Part shown: positions 8,872 to 16,165 of the stretch, one piece after another | How the letters are laid out: the number at the start of each line of letters is the position of its first letter | How positions within the stretch are numbered: the stretch's first letter is position 1 | Source of the DNA: Alphaproteobacteria bacterium | Lineage (GTDB): Bacteria > Pseudomonadota > Alphaproteobacteria > Elsterales > Elsteraceae | Reading direction: 5' to 3' | NCBI GenBank assembly: GCA_013298565.1 | Contig: JAAFIC010000002.1 | Span: forward strand, 32,675 to 96,674 | Length of the DNA stretch: 64,000 bases | Program-made: the position numbers and the translations under genes | The notes under the pieces: model-generated | What the model was told of the DNA's origin: nothing | Databases searched by the model: none | Seen by the model: only the letters and a program-made list of their open reading frames with translations

Positions 8872-10022
8872 GGTGCGGATGACCTCGTAATATCGACGAT
8901 AGCGTCGAGTAACACGGCGGCGGTAAAGGCAAGAACAACCGTTGGAATAGCACCGAGGAGCACAAGATCAGTCGCGGTTTGATTGATGCCTTGGAAAACA
9001 AAGGCACCAAAGCCGCCGCCACCAATCAAGCCTGCAATCGTCACCATACCGATGCTTTGCACAAGTACGATCCGAATGCCGGTTAAAATTACGGGCAATG
9101 CTAACGGTAAATCGACCTTAAATAAAACCTGGCGCGCGCTAAGGCCCATGCCAAAAGCCGCATCGCGCACAGTGGGAGTTACGCCCTCAAGCCCAACCAC
9201 TGTATTGGCGACAACTGGCAATAGCGCATACAGAACGAGTGCGATCAGCGCCGGTGTTGCCCCAATTCCTCGAATTCCAAGTTCAGCGGCCAACGGCACA
9301 TGAGTTGCCAGATAGGTGAGGGGCAGCATCAGCAACCCGAACAGCGCAATGCTGGGAATAGTTTGAATAAGACTTAAAGTCTGCAAAACCGCTGCCCGAA
9401 CGCGCGGAACGAGCGCGCAAAAAACGCCTAACGGCAGCCCCAAAACCAACGCAATTGCAAGCGACCCAAGGGATAATCGAACATGCTGAGCCGCTTCCCG
9501 CCAGAATTGGTCCGAGCGCCCGGCAAACTCCCGCATGACCGACAAATCATTCAGCCAACCGCTGGCAAAGAAGGCAATGAAACACACCGAAAACCCGCCA
9601 AAAACCATCAATCGGCGCGCAATCGTTAGTTTAACGCGCACTAAGGCATCCGCCATCATCAAGAGGGCGAAGGTTAAAAGCACCCAAAAACTTCCGCCAA
9701 TAGAAACGCGCGCCGCCGGGCTACCCTGCACAAGCTGAGTGGCAATCATCCCAAGAGTCAGGGGCAGGCTCAGAATTAATAGGCTTGCAGCAGCAAACCG
9801 AAATCGGGGCGCTATCTTAAATGTTGCCGCACTGGCCGCTATGAGCAGCACAATAAGTAAAGCCAAGCCGGGTCCAGACTCGAGGAACCACGCAAGCGAG
9901 CGGTTCTGCCCTGCCGCAATACGATTAGCTTTGTGAACAACGAGCGGCATCCAAAAGATTGCGCCCGCGCCTAGGACGGTTAGAGCCGTTCCCAGCCGAT
10001 CAATTCGGTTTGAAAAGACCAC
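8868..10022 (-). CDS. Betaine-type ABC transporter permease with extra N-terminal membrane segments (YehY-like)
   Basis: At 384 residues this permease is about 130 residues longer than its partner at 7184-7936. The extra N-terminal part adds several membrane segments (for example around residues 15-30, 50-70, 78-95) before the conserved permease core, which has the coupling loop DAAFGMGLSARQVLFKVDLP. This extended form is known from the E. coli YehY-type permeases. Start is a GTG with GGAAGG 8 bases upstream. A 9-bp stem-loop lies between this gene and the binding-protein gene upstream (10042-10063). Confidence 0.9.
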   Translation of the reverse strand: MVFSNRIDRLGTALTVLGAGAIFWMPLVVHKANRIAAGQNRSLAWFLESGPGLALLIVLLIAASAATFKIAPRFRFAAASLLILSLPLTLGMIATQLVQGSPAARVSIGGSFWVLLTFALLMMADALVRVKLTIARRLMVFGGFSVCFIAFFASGWLNDLSVMREFAGRSDQFWREAAQHVRLSLGSLAIALVLGLPLGVFCALVPRVRAAVLQTLSLIQTIPSIALFGLLMLPLTYLATHVPLAAELGIRGIGATPALIALVLYALLPVVANTVVGLEGVTPTVRDAAFGMGLSARQVLFKVDLPLALPVILTGIRIVLVQSIGMVTIAGLIGGGGFGAFVFQGINQTATDLVLLGAIPTVVLAFTAAVLLDAIVDITRSSAP

Positions 10023-10041
10023 AGGCGATACCTTCCAAAAT

Positions 10042-10063
10042 GGGAGTAAGTGACCTTACTCCC
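10042..10063 (-). other. Intercistronic stem-loop after the binding-protein gene
   Basis: A perfect 9-bp inverted repeat (GGGAGTAAG, loop TGAC, CTTACTCCC) lies between the substrate-binding protein gene and the first permease gene. No T-run follows on the minus strand, so it looks more like an mRNA-stabilising or processing hairpin than a terminator. Such hairpins commonly raise binding-protein levels over membrane components. Confidence 0.7.
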
Positions 10064-10095
10064 CGTTGATAGGGTAGGGTTATTGGGCGATAAGG

Positions 10096-11001
10096 CTATT
10101 TTATAAAGCCGTTCGAGGTTAAGAAAGATTTCGCGACCGCCCGGCTTGTTTCCCCCTCGACTTGAATGCGCGCGTTCAGCTTACGCAGCATATCGCCGTC
10201 CAGTTTTGCAAAAACCGGCGCTAGAATTTCAGCAATCTTCGGGTTTGCCTTCAGCACCGCCTCACGCACGAGCGGGGCAGGAGCATAGACTTGCTGAACA
10301 TTCTTATCGTCGCTCATCACGACAAGCCCTGCGGGTTCAATGGCCCCATCGGTACCATAAACCATGGCGGTATTAACGCCGTTGGTTTGATCGGCGGCGG
10401 CCTTAATCGTTGCTGCCGTGTCGCCACCCGACAAAACAACCATTTGTTCAGGCTTCAGGGCAAAAGCATAGGTCGTCTGGAAAGCAGGCAGCGCACCCGC
10501 CGAGGTAACGAACTCGGTTGAAGCGACGAGCTTAACCTTGCCGCCGCCTGCAACCCATTTTCCGAAGTCACTCATCGTCTTGATTTTATTGGACGTTGCA
10601 ACTTCTTTGCGAATTGCAAGTGCCCAGGTATTATTTGCGGGTGCGTTGGGGAGCCACACGATTTTATTGGCATCGTAATCGAGCTTTTTTGCAAGCTCAT
10701 AGCCCTTTTTCATGTCGCGCCAAGAATCGTCGGCAGCCTTATCGAAAAAGAAGGCGGCATTCCCAGTGTACTCAGCGTAAATATCAATTTCGCCCGCCGT
10801 AATAGCTTTCCGAACAACGGGCGTTCCGCCAAGAGAAATACGATCCGTAACACCAACACCATTCGCTTGAAGGGCTAGAAAAATTACATTTCCCAATAAA
10901 CCCCCTTCTGTGTCGATTTTGGAAGAAACAACGATGTCTTTCGCAAAAGCAGACAGTGACGTTGCCGCAAGAAGTGTTCCAATAAGCAAAGATTTCAACA
11001 T
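10096..11001 (-). CDS. Betaine-type ABC transporter substrate-binding protein (OpuAC/YehZ-like), probable ergothioneine binder
   Basis: The 301-residue protein starts with a signal peptide (MLKSLLIGTLLAATSLSAFA, then KD), followed by an OpuAC-type domain (KIDTEGGLLGN, DIYAEYTGNAAFFF, APANNTWALAIRK). It would be periplasmic. The start at 11001 is chosen for the AGGGG upstream and the signal sequence; the longer frame to 11055 has no such support. The position, just after the lyase gene and before both permeases, makes it the cargo-recognition component. Ergothioneine is proposed as ligand because the operon encodes its degradation. Glycine betaine or another quaternary amine is the alternative. 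Confidence 0.88.
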   Translation of the reverse strand: MLKSLLIGTLLAATSLSAFAKDIVVSSKIDTEGGLLGNVIFLALQANGVGVTDRISLGGTPVVRKAITAGEIDIYAEYTGNAAFFFDKAADDSWRDMKKGYELAKKLDYDANKIVWLPNAPANNTWALAIRKEVATSNKIKTMSDFGKWVAGGGKVKLVASTEFVTSAGALPAFQTTYAFALKPEQMVVLSGGDTAATIKAAADQTNGVNTAMVYGTDGAIEPAGLVVMSDDKNVQQVYAPAPLVREAVLKANPKIAEILAPVFAKLDGDMLRKLNARIQVEGETSRAVAKSFLTSNGFIK

Positions 11002-11046
11002 TTTATTTCCCCTGTTCTTGCAACGGTTTTGGCATTCAGTTTGTCG

Positions 11047-11063
11047 TTGTTGCATTGCAACAA
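11047..11063. promoter_or_regulatory. 17-bp palindrome upstream of the binding-protein gene
   Basis: TTGTTGCA-T-TGCAACAA is a perfect palindrome with a one-base centre, 45 bases upstream of the binding-protein start and just after the lyase gene. It could be an operator or a short hairpin. No factor can be named. Confidence 0.4.
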
Positions 11064-11077
11064 ACCTACGGTCATGG

Positions 11078-12637
11078 TTAGGCTAAAGTACGCAACGGCA
11101 AGGTGGTGCCGAAGCGGCTCCACTGGCTCTCGTGTTGCTTGAGGCTGCTTATAACAGCTTCAACAACGCCCGTTATCGGCTGATCGTTTGGCGCAAAGGA
11201 CAAATGTTCACGGACGGCATTTTTTAAGGCACCTTGCGCTTCGGGAAGAGAATGGCCGTTCAAATCGGCTGCCTGCGCCCCCAAAATGGCGAGCGCCGCT
11301 GCCATTCGCTCCCCGAGTTCTATTTGCCGATCCAGTCGCCGCAAAGAAAGGCTGTGATGCAAGGCCTCATCCTCCAGCCCATCAGCAAGCACAAGCGGCA
11401 TCATCGCCACCGGGTCGCAGTTGGCCATAGCCTCGCTCACGGTTGCCCCGCATAATTTAAGGAAAGGGCCGAAACCGGTCATAGTTGCGCCAGGAACGAC
11501 CAAATTTGCCGGTAAACCGGCCCGGCGACCATTGGTTAGCTGCACCGCGTGGTTGAAGCCATTGCGGATGGCGTGCGCCAGGGCCGAGCGAACGGTTTCC
11601 AAATGGAGCGCCAAACTGAGCAGGTGCGAGCCACCAGACGTGCATATGCTGCCGTTCAGAACCAAAGGATTTTCATCGGGTTCCGCGCTCAACGCTTCGA
11701 TTTCGTCGCATAGCGCCGCCAGTCGATCGTAGATTGGACCGAAAATCTGAGGAATAAACCTAAGCGCTAGCGGATCGTGGACCGTCGGTTCCAGCGGCCA
11801 AGTCAGTTGAACCGCATGGTCGGCAAGCCAAGCCCCAACTTTAGCCGTTCCATTCCGCCCTAACTGCGCCGCGCCCTGCCACGGTTGGGGAGACGCCTTC
11901 AAACTAATAGCGGCCAGGCTGATTGCCAGCAGCAATCGGTCCAACATCTGTCGGGCTGCGCGGGCGGAGACCAGCGCGTGAGCAACGGTTACTGTATTGT
12001 GGCTAATCATGGCGATCACATCTTTGCCCTGCCACACGTGCGGAACAAGGCCGCTGTTCGCCAGCAAAGTTTGCATCGGCCAGCGCTCACCCTCCTGCCA
12101 GCCATACCCTTGCCCCGCCAGCGCGCCACCAAGCTGGCCGTTCGGTAAAATGTCGCCGCATCCGATAGATCCCTCTTGCTGAACCTCGGGGGTGATGCCA
12201 GTTGACAGCAGTTTACTCAAATAGTCGGCCAGCGCTGGGGACGCTCCTGATCGGCCTGTTAGTAGTGTATTGAGTTTTAGGATCATCGCCAGACGCACGG
12301 TTGCGACGGGGTAGGCTGCGCCGAAAGCGGCCATATGCGCCGCTAACATGCCGCGCGTCATTGTTTCTTGTTGTTCGATAGAAAAGCAACTCGATTTCAG
12401 CGCGCCAACGCCGCGTGAAACGCCATAAATTGCTTGCCCTGCTGCGATTGAATTTTTAATGATTTCATAGGCTTGCGCCACTTGCCAAAGCGCCATCGGG
12501 TCAACATAAATCGGAACGGGTTTCCCGGCTAATGCTAATAGCCTGTGGACGGGAATAGGGTGCCCTCTCAAGCATCCGATCTCGGTCATCGGACCCTGAT
12601 GGTGCGCGATATCAAGAGCGGCGGGAGTGCGTGACAC
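11078..12637 (-). CDS. Aromatic amino acid lyase-fold enzyme lacking the MIO triad, probable ergothionase
   Basis: The 519-residue protein is related to histidine/phenylalanine ammonia-lyases (YGVSRGVGAL with Tyr71; DENPLVLNG; NGRRAGLPANL). The Ala-Ser-Gly triad that cyclises to the MIO cofactor is missing: where HAL has GSVGASGDL, this protein has GSIGCGDIL (156-164). So it is unlikely to be a normal histidine ammonia-lyase. Ergothionase, which eliminates trimethylamine from ergothioneine to give thiourocanate, needs no MIO as far as I recall, and is the best fit with the downstream genes. It is first in the operon. The start is GTG with GGAGAG 9 bases upstream, preceded by a TATAAT box at 12676-12681. 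Confidence 0.85.
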   Translation of the reverse strand: MSRTPAALDIAHHQGPMTEIGCLRGHPIPVHRLLALAGKPVPIYVDPMALWQVAQAYEIIKNSIAAGQAIYGVSRGVGALKSSCFSIEQQETMTRGMLAAHMAAFGAAYPVATVRLAMILKLNTLLTGRSGASPALADYLSKLLSTGITPEVQQEGSIGCGDILPNGQLGGALAGQGYGWQEGERWPMQTLLANSGLVPHVWQGKDVIAMISHNTVTVAHALVSARAARQMLDRLLLAISLAAISLKASPQPWQGAAQLGRNGTAKVGAWLADHAVQLTWPLEPTVHDPLALRFIPQIFGPIYDRLAALCDEIEALSAEPDENPLVLNGSICTSGGSHLLSLALHLETVRSALAHAIRNGFNHAVQLTNGRRAGLPANLVVPGATMTGFGPFLKLCGATVSEAMANCDPVAMMPLVLADGLEDEALHHSLSLRRLDRQIELGERMAAALAILGAQAADLNGHSLPEAQGALKNAVREHLSFAPNDQPITGVVEAVISSLKQHESQWSRFGTTLPLRTLA

Positions 12638-12675
12638 GGGGGTAATCTCTCCACGTCAACTGAAGTAAGTTATTA

Positions 12676-12681
12676 ATTATA
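12676..12681 (-). promoter_or_regulatory. Probable -10 box of the ergothioneine operon
   Basis: A perfect TATAAT reads on the minus strand about 40 bases before the lyase start codon. The -35 region (TGTCAA, 18 bases upstream) is poor, as expected for a promoter that needs an activator. The candidate LysR operator lies further upstream at 12722-12747. Confidence 0.55.
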
Positions 12682-12721
12682 GCGCTCATTTTTCGCGGCT
12701 TGACATATCCCAAAATTCGGA

Positions 12722-12747
12722 CACCATATGCACATAGAGCATATGTG
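12722..12747. promoter_or_regulatory. Candidate operator for the divergent LysR-type regulator
   Basis: Two copies of the self-complementary CATATG (12725-12730 and 12740-12745) are separated by 9 bases and flanked by CAC and TG, forming an imperfect inverted repeat in the shared upstream region of the lyase operon and the regulator gene. Size, spacing and position suit a LysR-type binding site upstream of a weak -35. Confidence 0.5.
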
Positions 12748-12775
12748 ATGATACTTTTGAGAGATCGGTCAGAAA

Positions 12776-13963
12776 TTGCTGTCTTCCACACTCGCGATTG
12801 CCCACTGCGTTGTCGCTGAAGGGGGAATTCGGCCTGCTGCGCGTCGTTTGGCAGCATCTCCGCAAACCTTATCCGAAGCGCTACGTCGTTTCGAAGCCGA
12901 AACAACATTGACGCTGTTGGAGCGCACTGCGGGCGCAGGGGTTCTGCGGCTTTCGGGTTTTGCCGTGGATGAGACTCTCAGCATTGCTTTCAGGCTTTTG
13001 TGCGAACTTGCTCAAATTTGCAATGTTGGCTATAGCCCCTCAGAGCAAGAGCATTGGGCTGCAACGACAGGGTTAAATATCGACGCCTTGCAGCGGTTGG
13101 TTTTAGTTGTGCAAATGGGCAGTATTCGCGGCGCAGCGTTAGCCGTTGGCATAAACCAGCCGCAATTATCGCGTCAGCTTAAGCATATTGAGGAAAAATT
13201 AGGCGTTTGTTTGCTGCATCGTTCCGTTAAAGGCGTGCAACTTACAACCGTTGGCCATCTTCTCTTGCCCCGTTTGGAGCAGCTCACAAATTTATGGGCA
13301 ACGCTGCAAGGAACGGGGGATGTTCGGTTTCGGCGCATGTCCCGCGCCGTTCGCATCGGTTCGATTTTGCAAACAAGCCCGGAAAGCTACATAACGCAAG
13401 CGCTTAGTCAGGTCGTGATTGAATGGATGGAAGCGCACCCCGAACGCCCGATTTCAGTAAGAGCGATGCCTGCGGATACTCTGCGAGAGGCGCTGCGGGC
13501 GCGGCGACTAGATGTCGTGGTGATTGATGCGGTGGAGGATTTAGACGAGTTTTCAGTTAAAACCGTTTTGCAGACGGATCTGGTGGCAATCGTGCCCGCC
13601 ACAAGTATGGGTACATGCTTTGCCGATTTTCTCAAAACACATCCGCTGTGCCTTACATCGGAACGAACGGGCCTTGGTCAAGCCTTCGCACAGTTGGCAG
13701 CGGAACTTCCGCACGGTATAGCGCAGATGCCTATGGTTGAAATTGAATCGCTTCCAGTATTGGTTAACCTCGTTGTGCGGCACGGATTTATATCTCTTCT
13801 CGGAAGGCTTTCGGCTGAATATTTAGGTAATCAGGTAAGAATAGTTGAATTGCCGCGCAAAGTACCATTTAGTTTTTATGTTGTTCATAATGGTATGCCG
13901 TCCGCCGTTGAGGTTTCTCAGCGGCTTGTGTCTATCTTCAAAAGACAATCTTCCTCATCCTAG
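12776..13963 (+). CDS. LysR-type regulator with two helix-turn-helix segments
   Basis: The 395-residue protein is about 90 residues longer than a usual LysR regulator. Residues 1-62 resemble a LysR-type HTH (GGIRPAARRLAASPQTLSEALRRFE, LLER), and residues 100-160 hold a second, more typical one (GSIRGAALAVGINQPQLSRQLKHIE, LLHRS, TTVG), followed by a substrate-binding domain. The first reading codon is TTG at 12776; two in-frame stops lie just upstream (12749, 12758), and no ATG start is available at the N-terminus. The gene is divergent from the ergothioneine operon and probably controls it with a pathway metabolite as inducer. Its TAG stop is the first triplet of the repeat at 13962. The regulator family is certain; its target is inferred. 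Confidence 0.88.
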   Translation: MLSSTLAIAHCVVAEGGIRPAARRLAASPQTLSEALRRFEAETTLTLLERTAGAGVLRLSGFAVDETLSIAFRLLCELAQICNVGYSPSEQEHWAATTGLNIDALQRLVLVVQMGSIRGAALAVGINQPQLSRQLKHIEEKLGVCLLHRSVKGVQLTTVGHLLLPRLEQLTNLWATLQGTGDVRFRRMSRAVRIGSILQTSPESYITQALSQVVIEWMEAHPERPISVRAMPADTLREALRARRLDVVVIDAVEDLDEFSVKTVLQTDLVAIVPATSMGTCFADFLKTHPLCLTSERTGLGQAFAQLAAELPHGIAQMPMVEIESLPVLVNLVVRHGFISLLGRLSAEYLGNQVRIVELPRKVPFSFYVVHNGMPSAVEVSQRLVSIFKRQSSSS

Positions 13964-14122
13964 AGCCGCGCGCCTTAACTCTGGCGCGGCTCTAAAAGCC
14001 GCATCAGGCGTGTTTGACACGCCAAGCGTGTCGGGTGAGGCGGCGGCCAAGGGCACGGATGCGCCCCGCGATGCGCTTGGCGCGTCAAACGCACCGGGCG
14101 GCGAGGGCTAAGATAAAACTAG
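13962..14122 (+). repeat. Dispersed palindromic repeat, copy A
   Basis: The copy opens with a hairpin (AGAGCCGCGC ... GCGCGGCTCT) and continues with about 125 bp rich in internal palindromes, ending AAAACTAG. It is nearly identical to copy E (63439-63601) and is the reverse complement of parts of copies B, C and D. It lacks the second hairpin present in E; in its place the IS481 remnant begins. The opening TAG is the stop codon of the LysR gene. Confidence 0.85.
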
Positions 14123-14241
14123 GTGTTTGGTCCCGGCGTTTGATGGTGCGGATTGAGTGCAAACCGTTCTGGTTCGGTTTCCCAGATTTTGCAGATATAG
14201 TCATAGGGTGTGAGGTCGCGCCGGGTCTTTAGCTGGCGACC
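14119..14241 (-). pseudogene. IS481-family transposase, C-terminal remnant
   Basis: Reading the minus strand from 14241 gives a frame containing QLKTRRDLTPYDYICKIW, then ETEPERFALNPHHQTPGPNT and a TAG stop. This is the conserved C-terminus of IS481/IS3-like transposases. Upstream of 14241 there is an in-frame stop and no further similarity, so only about 40 codons survive. The stop codon lies inside the end of repeat copy A. Confidence 0.75.
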
Positions 14242-14409
14242 TTAGCTTCTATAGTTTTTTTGGGTTGATGCATTGGAATGCACCCCCCCTACATTCGGGA
14301 GGGCATTCGGGAATTTTCGTGCTCTACGCACCGTGATAACGTAGTCGGGTTGTGCTGTAGCCGAGACGAGACTATCTGCTTTCGATACAGAGACTTGAGG
14401 AGGCGCACC

Positions 14410-14979
14410 ATGACCGACCCCCATTCCTCCCTTCTGGTGGACCCCCACGCCGATGCCCCCCCTCCGGCGCGGCGGAGAACAGAGGTGCAGACGCTGGAGC
14501 TGTCGCCGGACGGCCCCAGCATTCACGCTACCTGCGTTGCCTTGCACGGAGTTGGTTTGCTGCTGCGGGGGCCGTCGGGGTTGGGGAAATCCGATCTGGC
14601 GTTGCGCTTGATTGATGGCGGCGCGACCTTGGTGGCCGATGATCGCACGCTGCTGAGTACGGCGCTTACGGCGGCCGGGCTGATTTTGGTCGCCTCCCCG
14701 CCGCCCGCGCTGGCCGGGTTGTTGGAGGTGCGGGGCCTTGGGGTTGTGCGCCTGCCCTATCAAAGCCTCTGCCCGGTGCAGATGGTGGTGGACGTGCTGG
14801 CAGCCGATGACCGGCCCGACCGCTTGCCCGATCCCGATACGGAAACCTTCCTGGGCGTCACCTTGCCGCGCTGGTGCCTCAATGCACTGGAACCCTCAGC
14901 CCCGGCGAAGGTGCGTTTGGCCGTGCGAATTTTGACCGAGCGTAGCCCGAAGCGCTTGGCCCCGCCCGATCCGATCTAA
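14410..14979 (+). CDS. hprK: HPr kinase/phosphorylase, short alphaproteobacterial form
   Basis: The 189-residue protein corresponds to the C-terminal kinase domain only, as usual in alphaproteobacteria. The P-loop GPSGLGKS lies at 54-61, followed by ALRLIDGGATLVADDR and EVRGLGVVRLPY. It phosphorylates HPr on the regulatory serine; the HPr encoded at 16575 retains that serine (Ser58). The start at 14410 is preferred because GAGGAGG lies 7 bases upstream; the frame is open further up without a start signal. It heads the hprK-rapZ-EIIA-ptsH-ptsI block. The end of the gene is duplicated in a 17-bp tandem repeat. Confidence 0.93.
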   Translation: MTDPHSSLLVDPHADAPPPARRRTEVQTLELSPDGPSIHATCVALHGVGLLLRGPSGLGKSDLALRLIDGGATLVADDRTLLSTALTAAGLILVASPPPALAGLLEVRGLGVVRLPYQSLCPVQMVVDVLAADDRPDRLPDPDTETFLGVTLPRWCLNALEPSAPAKVRLAVRILTERSPKRLAPPDPI

Positions 14980-15015
14980 ACCCCGATCCGATCTAAACCC
15001 CGATCCGATCTAAAC
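14965..15015. repeat. Three tandem copies of a 17-bp unit across the hprK stop codon
   Basis: The unit CCCGATCCGATCTAAAC is repeated exactly three times (14965, 14982, 14999). The first copy supplies the last codons and TAA stop of hprK. Two extra stops follow in the duplicated units. Confidence 0.9.
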
Positions 15016-15159
15016 TCAGTCAGGCGCACGAGCGAGCGCTTTTGCCCGGCCCGAGAATCGGCTATTGTCGGCACCTATTACGGCACGAGAGTTGGGCATG
15101 ACCGCATCTTCCAGGATTTCAGAGGTAGGCCGAGACCAAATGCGACTGAGGGAGACGTT

Positions 15160-16077
15160 GTGAGCCGCAGCGCATCCCCCATTCTTCTCGTCTCGGGCAT
15201 GTCGGGGGCGGGGAAATCCACGGCCCTACGCGCGCTCGAAGATATCGGCTATGAAGCCGTCGATAATCTGCCATTGCCGCTGCTGCCGATGGTGGCCCAA
15301 CTCCACGACCGAATTGCCGAGCCGCTCGCTATTGGCATTGATATTCGCACGCGCGGCTTTTCTGTCGATGAACTCTTGCTGGCGCTCGACCAGATCGAAA
15401 CCGACACAGGCACCCGCCCGCAGTTGGTGTTTCTTGACTGCGACGATGACGCGCTGGTGCGCCGCTTTACCGAAACCCGCCGCCGTCATCCACTAGCCGC
15501 CGACCGCCCCGCTGCCGATGGCATAGCGCTTGAACGCGCGCTCATCGGCCCCCTACGCCAGCGCGCTGACGACGTGATCGACACGACAGTGCTAGCGCCC
15601 GGCGAGTTTCGGCGGTTGATGCAGGAGTTGGTGCAAGTGACGGACGGGCGTAGCCTGCTCACCGTCACCGTGCTCTCCTTCTCCTTCCGGCAAGGCTTGC
15701 CGCGCGAGGCCGATTTGGTGCTCGACGTGCGCTTTCTGCGGAACCCCTACTACGATCTTACCTTACGCGCTTTCGACGGGCGCACCGCCAGCGTTGCGGC
15801 GCATATTCAGGAAGACCCCGCTTTTAGCCCGTTTTTTGCGAATTTTAAGCAGCTTTTAACACCGCTGCTGCCACGGTATCAGGAAGAGGGTAAAAGCTAC
15901 CTTACGATCGCTTTCGGCTGCACCGGCGGCAAACACCGTTCAGTGTTTCTGGCGGAAAAAACGGCGGCGTGGTTGACCGAAACGGGGTGGGATGCCGGCA
16001 TCCATCACCGGGAACTCAAAGATAATCGCCCCGCCAAGGGCCGGCGCGACCCCGGCGGGCGGGACGGGGTGGGTTGA
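15160..16077 (+). CDS. rapZ: RapZ/YvcJ-family nucleotide-binding protein
   Basis: The 305-residue protein has the family's P-loop GMSGAGKS (13-20), FLDCDDDALVRRFTETRRRHPL, and the C-terminal FGCTGGKHRSVF segment. RapZ is an RNA-binding adaptor in enterobacteria that controls glucosamine-6-phosphate synthase through small RNAs; in alphaproteobacteria the role is not settled. The start is GTG with GAGGGA about 5 bases upstream. Its place between hprK and the EIIA gene is the standard alphaproteobacterial arrangement. Confidence 0.94.
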   Translation: MSRSASPILLVSGMSGAGKSTALRALEDIGYEAVDNLPLPLLPMVAQLHDRIAEPLAIGIDIRTRGFSVDELLLALDQIETDTGTRPQLVFLDCDDDALVRRFTETRRRHPLAADRPAADGIALERALIGPLRQRADDVIDTTVLAPGEFRRLMQELVQVTDGRSLLTVTVLSFSFRQGLPREADLVLDVRFLRNPYYDLTLRAFDGRTASVAAHIQEDPAFSPFFANFKQLLTPLLPRYQEEGKSYLTIAFGCTGGKHRSVFLAEKTAAWLTETGWDAGIHHRELKDNRPAKGRRDPGGRDGVG

Positions 16078-16165
16078 TTGTCTTGACAGCGCCGCGCCCT
16101 CAATCTTTTGTACAGCCTCGCGTTTTCGGTCCCCGGAAGCGCACTAACACCGGGGAAAGGCAAGC

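Noticed and set aside
1743..12637. Canonical histidine utilisation (hut) operon with HutU and HutH
   Set aside because: The HutH-like enzyme lacks the MIO triad, the HutU-like enzyme lacks the RICW Cys, hutI and hutG are absent, and DUF917, hydantoinase and carbamoylase genes fit a thiohistidine route better.
13962..14122. Repeat copies considered as a CRISPR array
   Set aside because: Units are single, scattered at kilobase distances and internally palindromic; there are no regularly spaced direct repeats with spacers and no cas genes.
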